From the NCBI RefSeq assembly GCF_900142365.1, contig NZ_FRAP01000001.1, positions 62,001-126,000 of the forward strand: a stretch of DNA of 64,000 nt, written 5' to 3'. The DNA comes from Pseudonocardia thermophila. GTDB lineage: Bacteria; Actinomycetota; Actinomycetes; Mycobacteriales; Pseudonocardiaceae. Made by a program: the position numbers and the translations under genes. The notes under the pieces were generated by a model. That model was not told where the DNA came from. It did no database searches and worked only from the letters and a program-made list of their open reading frames with translations. Shown here one piece after another: positions 26,978 through 38,901 of this stretch (the stretch's first letter is position 1; each line of letters opens with the position of its first letter).

Positions 26978-26990
26978 CGTTATGACAGTT
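26978..26990. repeat. 13-bp direct repeat, right copy
   Basis: CGTTATGACAGTT, second copy, 90 bp upstream of the GNAT start codon and preceded by the small palindrome CCGATAATCGG. Confidence 0.6.
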
Positions 26991-27055
26991 ACTGGTGGCG
27001 CCGGCCCTAGTCGGGGGACCCCTCCGTTCTCACCCACCGCACGAGCCCCATCTGC

Positions 27056-27104
27056 AACGAACGGCACTTTCGTCCACTCGGCGTGGACGAAAGTGCCGTT
27101 CGTT
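27056..27104. repeat. Perfect 22-bp inverted repeat with 5-nt loop
   Basis: 27056-27077 (core GGCACTTTCGTCCAC) is the exact reverse complement of 27083-27104, separated by TCGGC. It lies between two outward-facing genes (GNAT on minus, antitoxin-like on plus), so it is not an ordinary terminator. It may be a dispersed REP-like palindrome. The rest of this 313-bp gap (26889-27201) shows only the direct repeat and a promoter. Confidence 0.8.
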
Positions 27105-27188
27105 CACCCAGGGCCCGGCCGGCGTTGGCGCCGAGGATCGACCTGACCGTGTGGCGCGTCGCCGGTGGCCTGCGACTTCGGTGCCGGC

Positions 27189-27194
27189 TACCCT
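27189..27194 (+). promoter_or_regulatory. -10 element for the antitoxin-like gene
   Basis: TACCCT ends 7 nt before ATG 27202, the same hexamer and spacing as for the M24 peptidase gene. Confidence 0.5.
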
Positions 27195-27201
27195 CGCTCC
27201 C

Positions 27202-27435
27202 ATGGCCACGGAGCGGGTCACGGTGAGCCTCCCGACAGAGTTGCTCGACGCAGCTCGCCGAGCCGTCGCGACGGGAGCTGCGGAGAGCGTGTCGGCGTTC
27301 GTCGCCGACGCGGTGCGTGCGCACGTCGCCCGCGCCCGCGGACTCGCCGAACTCGAACGGGTGTTCGGTGGTCCACCCCCGGCCGACGTCCTCGAGGCCG
27401 TCCGGCGTGATCTCGGGGTCACACCGGCGAAGTAG
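27202..27435 (+). CDS. Orphan ribbon-helix-helix antitoxin-like protein
   Basis: A 77-residue protein. The N-terminal ERVTVSLPTELLDAARRAV fits a ribbon-helix-helix DNA-binding domain, and AAESVSAFVADAVRAHVAR forms its second helix; a short C-terminal tail (residues ~50-77) would contact a toxin. Such proteins usually precede a VapC- or MazF-type toxin, but the next gene is the convergent dGTPase, 14 bp past the stop. It is either an orphan regulator or the remains of a toxin-antitoxin pair. Confidence 0.7.
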   Translation: MATERVTVSLPTELLDAARRAVATGAAESVSAFVADAVRAHVARARGLAELERVFGGPPPADVLEAVRRDLGVTPAK

Positions 27436-27449
27436 AGCTACTCCCCCCC

Positions 27450-28907
27450 TCACAGCACCGCGGCGTCCGTCCAGATCCGCGGCGAGCGGCCCGTCAGCAC
27501 GTCGAGCAGCGCGCCTGCCTGCCCGTCGGTGAGCGACGCGACGTAGTCCACGACGGCCCGGCCGCGGGCCAGCCGTTCCACGTCCCGGCGCGGCACCATC
27601 CGGGCGTACTGGGCACGGGCGAGCTCCACGAGGTCGTGCAGCCGCGGTGGGAGCCGAGGGCCGTCGTCCTCGGAGTCCAGCCAGTCCCCCAGCGCGCCGA
27701 CCAGCTCGGACAGCACCGTCGCCTGACCCCGCTGGTACGAGGCGAGGTCCGGCCGGCGCAGCACGAACCGCTGGTGGACGAACTTCAGCACCGCCACCTC
27801 GTGCCACTGCGCGGTACCCAGCCGAACGTGCGCGGACCGCACCGGCGGATCCGGCACCACCTCCACACCGCCGACGAGCCGGGCCGTCCAGCGGGCGGAG
27901 AACTCCGCGACGGCCCGTTCGGCCGCCATCGACCCGTCGAACGCCCGTGCGAGCAGCCCCTCGACGAGGTCCTCCCGCACCCGGTCGACGGCCTCGGCGA
28001 ACGCGTCGTCGTCGTACGCCCAGCCGTCCTTGGCGCGCAAGCGCTGCCGCAGCCGCTCCAGGTCGGCGCCCGCTCCGCCACCACCGCGGGCACCGCGCCA
28101 TCCCGCCAGCTCCGCGGCCACCCCGGTGGGCTGCAGCACCCCGACCCGGTGGAAGTCCTCCAGGTCGTGGATGGCGTAGGCGATGTCGTCGGCGGTGTCC
28201 ATGATCGCCGCCTCGACCGTCTGCTGCCACGGCCCGAGCACCGCCTTGAACGGTCGGCGCGCCTCGATCAGCTCGTCCAGCTCGGTGTCGTAGCAGCAGA
28301 ACTTCGCCGAACCGGCCCTCGGCGCGTCGGGGGCCGGGCCCGCGCCGCGCGGCGGCAGCACGGCCGTGCTGGGGTGCGGATCGGGATGGGTGCGCCGGGT
28401 CCACGGGTACTTCAGCAGCGCAGCCCGCACGGCCGCGGTGAGGTCGAGCCCACCGCCTACCGGTCCGTGCAGGTCGATCGTGGTGACGATGCGGAAGGTC
28501 TGCGCGTTGCCCTCGAACCCGTCGGGCAGGCCCAGCTCTTCGCGGGCGAGCCGGTCGAGCACCTTCTCGCCGAGGTGGCCGAACGGCGGATGTCCGAGAT
28601 CGTGCGCCAGGGAAGCGGCCTCCACGACGTCGGCGTCGCAGCCGCCCAGGCGTTCCAGCAGCGCCCGGGATGCGGGATCGGCGGTCAGCCGCTCCACGAT
28701 GGCCCGGGCCACCTGCGCGACCTGCAGGCTGTGCGTGAGCCGGTTGTGCACGAGCAGGCCGTGACCGGTGGGGCTCACCACCTGGGTGACGCCGGCGAGG
28801 CGGGCGAAGAACGGGGACGCCGCGATGCGGTCGCGGTCGATGCGGAACGGCGAGCCGGCCCGGCCGGCGGAGAACTCCGCGGCCCGGGACCGCCGGACGG
28901 TTCGCAT
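27450..28907 (-). CDS. dgt: Deoxyguanosinetriphosphate triphosphohydrolase-like protein
   Basis: A 485-residue HD-domain protein that hydrolyses dGTP or other dNTPs to nucleoside and tripolyphosphate. Metal ligands of the HD motif are visible: His in VHNRLTHSLQVAQV (near residue 58), the HD pair in SLAHDLGHPPFGH (near 103), and the late Asp in DTADDIAYAIHDLED. The N-terminal FRIDRDRIAASPFFARLAG motif is typical of the bacterial dGTPase-like family. ATG 28907 is supported by TAGTCT on the minus strand (complement of 28914-28919) ending 6 nt before it. It diverges from the lycopene cyclase gene. Confidence 0.92.
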   Translation of the reverse strand: MRTVRRSRAAEFSAGRAGSPFRIDRDRIAASPFFARLAGVTQVVSPTGHGLLVHNRLTHSLQVAQVARAIVERLTADPASRALLERLGGCDADVVEAASLAHDLGHPPFGHLGEKVLDRLAREELGLPDGFEGNAQTFRIVTTIDLHGPVGGGLDLTAAVRAALLKYPWTRRTHPDPHPSTAVLPPRGAGPAPDAPRAGSAKFCCYDTELDELIEARRPFKAVLGPWQQTVEAAIMDTADDIAYAIHDLEDFHRVGVLQPTGVAAELAGWRGARGGGGAGADLERLRQRLRAKDGWAYDDDAFAEAVDRVREDLVEGLLARAFDGSMAAERAVAEFSARWTARLVGGVEVVPDPPVRSAHVRLGTAQWHEVAVLKFVHQRFVLRRPDLASYQRGQATVLSELVGALGDWLDSEDDGPRLPPRLHDLVELARAQYARMVPRRDVERLARGRAVVDYVASLTDGQAGALLDVLTGRSPRIWTDAAVL

Positions 28908-28938
28908 GGCTGGAGACTAGGGGCATCGGCGTGCCCGG

Positions 28939-30153
28939 GTGACGAGGGGCCGCCCCAGTGGAAGGACGTGTGTGGTCGGCGGATCCGGGCCCGAGGCCGA
29001 CGTCGCCGTCGTGGGCGGCGGTCCGGCCGGTCGGGCGCTCGCCGTCGCCTGCGCCGAGCGCGGCCTGCGCACGGTCCTCGTCGAGCGGCGGCCCGCGGCG
29101 GCGTGGACGGCGACCTACGGCAGCTGGGCTGACGAGCTGCCCGCCGATCTCCCGCCCGACTGCGTGGCGGCCGAGGCCATCGGGCACGCGGTCGCGCTGA
29201 CCCGGCACGACCTGGGCCGGCGCTACCGGGTGCTGGACACCGCGGCCCTGCGCCGCCACCTCGACGGCCGGCTCGCCGCCCTCGACGTGCCGGTGCGGGA
29301 GGGCCGCGCGGTGCGCGCGGAACCCGGCCGGCTCCTGCTGTCCGGCGGGGTCTGCGTCCGCGCCCGGTGGATCGTCGACGCGGCCGGGCACCGCCAGCCG
29401 CTGGCCGCCCGGCCGCCGCCCGTCCTGGCGGCGGAGCAGACCGCGTACGGCCTGGTGGTGCCGGCGGCCACGGCCGCGCCGCTGGTCGCGCCGGGCACGG
29501 CGCTGTTCATGGACTGGCGGGCCGACCACGGTATGCCCGGCCCGCCGACGTTCCTGTACGGGGTACCGGTGGGCTCCGGTGAGGTGCTGCTGGAGGAGAC
29601 CTCGCTGGCCCGCCGACCCGGCCTGCCGCTGCGGGTGCTCCGCGCGCGCCTGGCGGCCCGGCTGGCCGCGCACGGGATCGTCCCACCGCCCGAGTGCACC
29701 GTTGAACGCGTTCGGTTCCCGCTCGACGTGCCCCGCCACCGGGCCCCGCACGCGATCGGGTTCGGCGCGGCCGCCCCGTTCGTCCATCCCGCGTCCGGGT
29801 TCAGCGTGGCCGCGACCCTCGCCGCGGCCCCGCGGCTGGCCGACGCGCTCGCGGACGGCAGCCCGCGGGCGATCCGGCAGGCGGTGTGGCCGGCGTCGGC
29901 GTGCCTGGTGCACCGCATCCGCCGGATCGGCCTGGAAGCGCTCCTGCGGATGCCGCCCGCCGAGGTTCCGGGGTTCTTCGAGACGTTCTTCGCGCTGCCG
30001 GACCGCCACCAGCGCGCCTACCTCGCCGCCGATCCAGCCCCGGGGGCGACCGCCGCCGCGATGGCGGCGCTGTTCGTCCGCGCGGACATGCGGATGCGGA
30101 TGCGCCTCGTCGGGCCCGCGCTGCTGCCGCCCGCTCCCCCGGACGGCCGATGA
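28939..30153 (+). CDS. Lycopene cyclase (CrtY/CrtL type), no other carotenoid genes nearby
   Basis: A 404-residue FAD-dependent cyclase. The dinucleotide-binding GGGPAGRALAVACAERG follows a ~20-residue leader; family motifs TYGSWADEL, MDWRAD, FLYGVP, LLEETSLARRP, and GFGAAAPFVHPASGFSVA are all in order. It would convert the ends of lycopene to beta- or epsilon-rings. No phytoene synthase, desaturase or isoprenoid gene is in the window, so lycopene must come from genes elsewhere. The start is uncertain: GTG 28939, or GTG 28972 nearer the FAD motif. Confidence 0.82.
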   Translation: MTRGRPSGRTCVVGGSGPEADVAVVGGGPAGRALAVACAERGLRTVLVERRPAAAWTATYGSWADELPADLPPDCVAAEAIGHAVALTRHDLGRRYRVLDTAALRRHLDGRLAALDVPVREGRAVRAEPGRLLLSGGVCVRARWIVDAAGHRQPLAARPPPVLAAEQTAYGLVVPAATAAPLVAPGTALFMDWRADHGMPGPPTFLYGVPVGSGEVLLEETSLARRPGLPLRVLRARLAARLAAHGIVPPPECTVERVRFPLDVPRHRAPHAIGFGAAAPFVHPASGFSVAATLAAAPRLADALADGSPRAIRQAVWPASACLVHRIRRIGLEALLRMPPAEVPGFFETFFALPDRHQRAYLAADPAPGATAAAMAALFVRADMRMRMRLVGPALLPPAPPDGR

Positions 30154-30227
30154 CCATCGGCCACCCGGCGCGCAGCCGTCGGCCTACCGGCGGTAACCTG
30201 CAGCGACGTTCCCAGGGAGGCCAACGC

Positions 30228-30677
30228 ATGTCCGCCTACCGCACCATCGTCGTCGGCACCGACGGCTCCGAGACGTCACTCCGCGCAGTCGACCGCGCCG
30301 CCGCCGTCGCCGTGGACAGCGACGCCGAGCTCGTCATCGTCTGCGCGTACACCCCGGCCACGCGCGAGGACACCGCGGCCGCCGAGGACGTGCTCAAGGA
30401 CGAGGCCTACCTCGTCGTCGGCTGGACCCCCGCCGAGGAGACCCTGCGCACCGCCGAGGAACGCGCCGTCGCCGCCGGGGCGCGCAAGATCCGCCGGGTC
30501 GCCGTCGACGGCCCGCCGGTGGACGTGCTCCGGCAGGCGGTCGTCGACCACGGCGCGGATCTGCTGGTCGTGGGCAACAAGGGGCTCAACACGCTGTCCG
30601 GGCGGATCCTCGGGTCGGTGCCGTCGGAGGTGGCCCGCCGGTCCGGTGTGGACGTCCTCATCGTCCACACGGTGTAG
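30228..30677 (+). CDS. Universal stress protein
   Basis: A 149-residue single UspA domain. YRTIVVGTDGSETSLRAV at the N-terminus and the ATP-binding signature GADLLVVGNKGLNTLSGRILGS near residue 105 (G-2x-G-9x-G-S/T) mark the ATP-binding branch. Such proteins are induced in stasis or hypoxia in actinobacteria. ATG 30228 is preceded by AGGGAGG, and TAACCT about 35 bp upstream is a possible -10. The gene ends at a strong bidirectional terminator. Confidence 0.9.
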   Translation: MSAYRTIVVGTDGSETSLRAVDRAAAVAVDSDAELVIVCAYTPATREDTAAAEDVLKDEAYLVVGWTPAEETLRTAEERAVAAGARKIRRVAVDGPPVDVLRQAVVDHGADLLVVGNKGLNTLSGRILGSVPSEVARRSGVDVLIVHTV

Positions 30678-30682
30678 ATCCA

Positions 30683-30732
30683 CACGGCGTTGATCGCGCC
30701 CGGTTCCGTCACCGGGCGCGATCAACGCCGTG
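30683..30732. terminator. Perfect 21-bp stem bidirectional terminator
   Basis: 30683-30703 pairs perfectly with 30712-30732 around the loop TTCCGTCA. It starts 6 bp after the universal stress gene stop and ends 24 bp before the convergent sufT stop. Confidence 0.85.
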
Positions 30733-30756
30733 GCCTTCCTGCAACGACGTGAGCCG

Positions 30757-31179
30757 CTAGACCCGGAATCCGAGGGCGCGCAGCTGCTCGCGGCCCTCCT
30801 CCGTGATCCGCTCCGGCCCCCACGGCGGCATCCAGACCCAGTTGATCGCGATGTCGTCCACGAGGCCGCCGGGGCCGCCGTTCGCCGTGAGCGCCGCGCG
30901 GGCCTGCTCTTCGATGACGTCGGTCAGCGGACACGCCGCGGACGTCAGCGTCATGTCGATCGTGGCCTTCTTCCGGCCGTCGGTCTGGATGCCGTAAACC
31001 AGGCCGAGATCGACGACGTTGATGCCGAGCTCCGGGTCGACGACGTCGCGCAGCGCCTCCTCGAGGTCCTCGATCGAGGGCTCCTGCTCGGCGGGCGGGG
31101 CGGGCGGTTCCGGCATGCCGGCAGCGCCCCGGACGACGTCCTCCTCGGGCGTGGTCTGGCTGCTCTGCTGCTCGGTCAT
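30757..31179 (-). CDS. sufT: MIP18/DUF59 iron-sulfur assembly factor SufT
   Basis: A 140-residue protein. After an acidic, Pro-rich N-terminal extension (to ~40) comes a MIP18-family domain: LEEALRDVVDPELGINVVDL, DMTLTSAACPLTD with the conserved reactive cysteine, and the C-terminal VWMPPWGPERITEEGRE. SufT proteins help mature Fe-S proteins. ATG 31179 has the ribosome site AGGAGGGAG and overlaps the sufU stop (ATGA), making it the last gene of the suf operon. Confidence 0.9.
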   Translation of the reverse strand: MTEQQSSQTTPEEDVVRGAAGMPEPPAPPAEQEPSIEDLEEALRDVVDPELGINVVDLGLVYGIQTDGRKKATIDMTLTSAACPLTDVIEEQARAALTANGGPGGLVDDIAINWVWMPPWGPERITEEGREQLRALGFRV

Positions 31180-31618
31180 GCTGCTCCCTCCTGGGATCGG
31201 GAGATCGCGTCCTTGAAGGCCATCCAGCTCAGCAACGCGCACTTCACCCGCGCCGGGTACTTGGCGACGCCGGCGAACGCGACGCCGTCGCCGAGCACGT
31301 CCTCATCGGGTTCGACGGTACCCCGGCTCTGGGTCATCTCCTGGAAGGCCTGCAGGACCTTCATGGCCTCGCCGACGGAGCGGCCGACGACCAGGTCGGT
31401 GAGCACCGACGCGGACGCCTGGCTGATCGAGCAGCCGAGCGTCTCGTGCGACACGTCGGTCACGGTCTCGCCGTCGAGGCGCACCCGCAGGGTGATCTCG
31501 TCGCCGCACGTCGGGTTGATCTGGAACGACTCGGCGTCGTACGGCTCCTTCAGGCCAGAGCCGTGCGGGTTGCGGTAGTGATCCAGGATGATCTCCTGGT
31601 ACATCTGCTCGAGCTGCA

Positions 31619-31619
<1 letters not shown>
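31176..31619 (-). CDS. sufU: SufU zinc-dependent sulfurtransferase / scaffold
   Basis: A 147-residue IscU-like protein that takes persulfide from SufS. The three conserved cysteines are in NPTCGDEI, ETLGCSISQASAS and ARVKCALLSW, and the Asp ligand follows the first cysteine as in zinc-binding SufU. ATG 31619 overlaps the sufS stop (TGATG). Its place directly after sufS is the usual actinobacterial and Firmicute arrangement. Confidence 0.95.
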
Positions 31620-34841
<3,222 letters not shown>

Positions 34842-34845
<4 letters not shown>

Positions 34846-36269
34846 CCGACCGAACCCTCCATCTGCAGCTCGATGAGCCGGTTCAGCTCCAGCGCGTACT
34901 CCATCGGCAGTTCACGCGCGATCGGCTCGACGAACCCACGGACCACCATCGCCATGGCCTCGTCCTCGGTGAGACCGCGGCTCATCAGGTAGAACAGCTG
35001 GTCCTCGCTGACCTTCGAGACCGTGGCCTCGTGCCCCATCGTGACGTCGTCGGTGCGGACGTCGACGTAGGGGTAGGTGTCGGAGCGGCTGATGTTGTCG
35101 ACCAGCAGCGCGTCGCACTTCACCGTGGACCGGCTGTGGTGGGCGCGCGGGTTGACCTGGACCAGTCCGCGGTAGGACGTGCGGCCGCCGCCCCGGGCCA
35201 CCGACTTCGAGATGATCGTCGAGGACGTGTGCGGAGCCAGGTGCACCATCTTCGCCCCGGCGTCCTGGTGCTGACCCTCGCCGGCGAAAGCGATGGACAG
35301 CACCTCGCCCTTGGCGTGCTCGCCCATGAGCCACACCGCCGGGTACTTCATGGTCACCTTGGAGCCGATGTTGCCGTCGACCCACTCCATGGTCGCGCCC
35401 TCTTCGGCCTTGGCCCGCTTGGTGACCAGGTTGTAGACGTTGTTCGACCAGTTCTGGATCGTGGTGTAGCGGCAGCGCGCGTTCTTCTTCACCACGATCT
35501 CCACTACGGCGGAGTGCAGCGAGTCCGACTTGTAGATCGGCGCCGTGCAGCCCTCGACGTAGTGCACGTAGGCACCCTCGTCGACGATGATCAGCGTCCG
35601 CTCGAACTGGCCCATGTTCTCGGTGTTGATCCGGAAGTAGGCCTGCAGCGGGATGTCGACGTGGACGCCCGGCGGCACGTAGATGAACGATCCACCGGAC
35701 CACACGGCCGAGTTCAGCGCGGCGAACTTGTTGTCACCGGCCGGGATGACCGAGCCGAAGTACTCCTTGAACAGCTCCGGGTGCTCGCGCAGCCCGCTGT
35801 CGGTGTCCAGGAAGATCACGCCCTGCTTCTCGAGGTCGTCGCGGATCTGGTGGTAGACGACCTCGGACTCGTACTGCGCGGCCACCCCGGCGATCAGCCG
35901 GGCCTTCTCCGCCTCCGGGATGCCCAGCTTGTCGTAGGTGTTCTTGATGTCCGGCGGCAGCTCGTCCCAGCTCGTGGCCTGCTTCTCCGTGGACCGGACG
36001 AAGTACTTGATGTTGTCGAAGTCGATCTCCGACAAGTCCGCGCCCCAGCGCGGCATCGGCTTGCGCTCGAAGATCTCCAGCGCCTTCAGCCGGAACTCCA
36101 GCATCCACTGGGGCTCGTTCTTCAGCGCCGAGATGTCGGCGACCACATCGGCGGAGAGGCCTCGCCGGGCGGACGCACCTGCGGTGTCCGGGTCCGCCCA
36201 GCCGAACTCGTACCGGCCGAGCGCGGCGAGGGTCTCCTCCTGGGTGAGCGACTCAGGAGCGGTCGTCAT
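34842..36269 (-). CDS. sufB: SUF scaffold subunit SufB
   Basis: A 475-residue scaffold on which Fe-S clusters are assembled. The sulfur-accepting cysteine lies in [20 protein letters not shown], and [19 protein letters not shown] plus [20 protein letters not shown] are family hallmarks. No intein interrupts it, unlike M. tuberculosis SufB. The start ATG 36269 lies inside the 3' end of sufR, so the two are coupled. Confidence 0.97.
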
Positions 36270-37014
36270 ACGTGGACTGCCTCCCTCTCGGGACTGTGGT
36301 GGGATGGGCGCGCCGCGCGACCTCGGGAACGTCGAGCGGGACGTGGGTGGTGCACGCGGCGTCCCCGCGCGCGATGGTCGCCAGCCGCTGCACGTGGGTG
36401 CCGAGCACGTCGGCGATGGCGACGGTCTCGGCCTCGCACAGGGCCGGGAACTCGGCCGCCACGTGGGCGACCGGGCAGTGGTGCTGGCACAGCTGCACGC
36501 CGCGGTGGGACCCGACGTGGGTCTCCCGGGCCTGGGCCGCGTAGCCGCGCTCGGACAGCACGGTGGCCAGCCGGACGGCGCGCTCGCCGGGGTCGCCGCC
36601 CGAGCCGACGACCGCCGCCGCGGAACCGATGAGGTCCCGGGCCCGCTTGCGGGCGAACCCCTCGACGGCCTCGGGCCCGAGCTCCTCGGCCAGGTAGCGC
36701 AGCGCCGCCACCGCGAGGTCGTCGTAGCCGTGGCCGAAGCGGTCGCGGCCCGCCTGGGTCAGCAGGTACATGCGGGCGGGGCGGCCGCGCCGGCGCCGGC
36801 CCCGCGAGGGCGCCTCACGCACCTCAGCCTCGCCGTCGGCGAGCAGCGCGTCGAGGTGCCGACGAACCGCCGGCGCGGACAGCTCGAGCGCCGCCGCGAT
36901 CTCGCCCGCGGTGACCGGGCCCTGCTCCATGAGCATCCGGGCCACGGCCGCGCGCGTGCGACCCTCGCCGCCGGCCGCCAGGCCGTCGGCATGGGACTGC
37001 TCCGCGCTTTTCAC
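36253..37014 (-). CDS. sufR: SUF operon repressor SufR
   Basis: A 253-residue winged-helix regulator. Residues ~15-75 form the DNA-binding domain ([20 protein letters not shown], then [12 protein letters not shown]); the C-terminal half carries the Fe-S ligands in [14 protein letters not shown] and FPALCEAE, with a further Cys in DAACTTHV. Loss of the cluster relieves repression. GTG 37014 (VKSAEQSH) is chosen; the palindrome AACACCAGTGTT directly precedes it, consistent with autoregulation. It heads the operon sufR-B-D-C-S-U-T. Confidence 0.92.
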   Translation of the reverse strand: MKSAEQSHADGLAAGGEGRTRAAVARMLMEQGPVTAGEIAAALELSAPAVRRHLDALLADGEAEVREAPSRGRRRRGRPARMYLLTQAGRDRFGHGYDDLAVAALRYLAEELGPEAVEGFARKRARDLIGSAAAVVGSGGDPGERAVRLATVLSERGYAAQARETHVGSHRGVQLCQHHCPVAHVAAEFPALCEAETVAIADVLGTHVQRLATIARGDAACTTHVPLDVPEVARRAHPTTVPRGRQSTYDDRS

Positions 37015-37026
37015 AACACCAGTGTT
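37015..37026. promoter_or_regulatory. Palindromic candidate SufR operator
   Basis: AACAC-CA-GTGTT is a perfect 5+5 palindrome ending at the base before the sufR start codon. An A+T-rich stretch (ATAGGAA) lies next to it upstream and may be the -10. Confidence 0.5.
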
Positions 37027-37268
37027 TCCTATTTCCCTCCAGGACACAAACCCACCCCCCGGTTGTGACGCAGATCGCTGGTCGCCAGGGCCGAACGCGC
37101 AGGTGGGCAGGGGTGCGCTCCTGTCCGACGGGTGAGGTTCCGCGGTCCGCCGCGCTGGGCCGGGGCCACCGGCGCCGGTGGGCAGGCGGACCCGCGACGA
37201 CGTGCGCGAACCGGGCGGCCCCGCCCGCCCCGCTGCCGGGTGACGCCGGTCACCCGATCGCTCCCGGC

Positions 37269-37274
37269 TACGCT
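37269..37274 (+). promoter_or_regulatory. -10 element for mptB
   Basis: TACGCT ends 6 nt before ATG 37281, at the far end of the 266-bp divergent gap from sufR. Confidence 0.45.
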
Positions 37275-37280
37275 CCCGGC

Positions 37281-38891
37281 ATGGTCACTCCTGCGGTCGA
37301 CGGCGCGGCTGCCGTCGTGCAGGAGTCCCCGCCGCGGGATCCGAGCCGGGTGGCCCGGCGCCTCGGCACCGTCGGCGCCCTGCTGATGGGCATCGGCGCG
37401 TTCGGGTCCGGCGCGCTGCCGGTGCCCAACCCCGTCTCCGGGCTGCGGATCCTCGGCCTGCCCGCGCGCAACGTCACGATCGCGATCGCCATCACCTACA
37501 CCGGGCTGCTGCTGGTGGTGCTGTGCTGGCTGTGGATCGGCAAGATGCTGCGCCACCACGGGGCGGTCGCGCCCGCGCCGGACAAGGTCCAGCTGTGGAA
37601 GACCGCGATCCTCTGGTCGATCCCGCTGGCGCTGGCCCCGCCGCTGTTCTCCCGCGACGTCTACAGCTACCTCGCGCAGAGCGCCACGCTCGCGCGCGGG
37701 CTCGACCCGTACACGATGCCGCCGGCCACCGCGCTGGGCGTCGACGACCCGCTGGTGCGCAGCATCCCGACGATCTGGCGCGACACCGGCGCCCCCTACG
37801 GGCCGCTGTTCCTCGTGCTCGGCCGGGTCATCACCGCGATCTCCGGCAACGACGTCGTGCTCGGCATCGTCTGCTACCGGGTGCTCGCGCTGGCCGGCCT
37901 CGCGATGATCATCTGGGCGCTGCCGCGGCTCGCTCGTCGGTGCGGGCTCGACGCCGGGCTCGTGCTCTGGCTCGGCGCCGCCAACCCGATCGTGCTGTTC
38001 CACCTGATCAGCGGCGTGCACAACGAGGCGCTGATGGTCGGGCTCATGCTCGTCGGGATGGAGATCGGGCTGCGCGCCGGCCCGCGGATCCTCGATCCGC
38101 TTCTGCTGACCGGCGGGCTGCTCATCGTCTGCGCGTCGGCGGTGAAGCTGCCGGCCGCGATGGCGCTGGGCTTCCTGGGCATGGACTGGGCCCGCAAGCG
38201 CGGCAACCGGGTGCGCGACGTCGCGCTCGCCGCCCTGCTGCTGCTCGTCGTCGGGCTGGTCGTGTACGTGCCGCTCTCGGCCGGGCTCGGCGTCGGCATC
38301 GGCTGGGCCACCACGCTGGCGATCCCGAGCCTGATCCTGTCGTGGATGTCGGTGACCACCGATCTCGGGATGCTCGGCGGCCAGCTCGGCATCCTGTTCG
38401 GCCTCGGCGAGCACACCCAGGGCGTCCTGAGCGTCACGCGGTCCCTCGGACTGCTGCTCGGCGCCGCCGCGGTGGCGTGGGTGCTCTGGCTCACCTACCG
38501 CGGCCGGGTCGACGCGTTCACCGGCATGGCCGCGGCGATGGCCGCGTTCGTGCTCCTCGGGCCGGTCGTGCACCCGTGGTACCTGTTGTGGGCGGTCATC
38601 CCGCTCGCCGCCACCCGGGCCGTGCCGACCTACCGGCGCGCGGTGCTCGCCATCTCCGCGGTGCTCGCCGTCGTCGTGCCGCCGACCGGCGCGGACTTCA
38701 ACTTCCGCGCCTTCCAGCTGCCGCTGGCGATCGTCGCCGGCGTGGTCCTGCTCATCCTGCTGCTGCTCGTGCAGCGCCACCTGCTGCGCGGCCAGACCGG
38801 CTACGACATCGAGATGCTGCCCGGCCGCTCCCCCGCGCACGCCGCCGCGCCCGGCGAGGTGTCGGCCGAGGTCTCCCGGCCGTCGTCCTAA
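37281..38891 (+). CDS. mptB: Alpha-(1->6)-mannosyltransferase MptB
   Basis: A 536-residue GT-C membrane enzyme that uses polyprenyl-phosphate-mannose to extend the mannan backbone of lipomannan. About 13 hydrophobic segments are visible. The first periplasmic loop has the metal-binding aspartate in LFSRDVYSYLAQSATLARG, and GVHNEALMVGLMLVG is another family motif. The place beside sufR repeats Rv1459c/Rv1460. Its sugar donor would be made by Ppm1. Start chosen from promoter spacing. Confidence 0.88.
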   Translation: MVTPAVDGAAAVVQESPPRDPSRVARRLGTVGALLMGIGAFGSGALPVPNPVSGLRILGLPARNVTIAIAITYTGLLLVVLCWLWIGKMLRHHGAVAPAPDKVQLWKTAILWSIPLALAPPLFSRDVYSYLAQSATLARGLDPYTMPPATALGVDDPLVRSIPTIWRDTGAPYGPLFLVLGRVITAISGNDVVLGIVCYRVLALAGLAMIIWALPRLARRCGLDAGLVLWLGAANPIVLFHLISGVHNEALMVGLMLVGMEIGLRAGPRILDPLLLTGGLLIVCASAVKLPAAMALGFLGMDWARKRGNRVRDVALAALLLLVVGLVVYVPLSAGLGVGIGWATTLAIPSLILSWMSVTTDLGMLGGQLGILFGLGEHTQGVLSVTRSLGLLLGAAAVAWVLWLTYRGRVDAFTGMAAAMAAFVLLGPVVHPWYLLWAVIPLAATRAVPTYRRAVLAISAVLAVVVPPTGADFNFRAFQLPLAIVAGVVLLILLLLVQRHLLRGQTGYDIEMLPGRSPAHAAAPGEVSAEVSRPSS

Positions 38892-38901
38892 GCTTCGAGG
38901 T

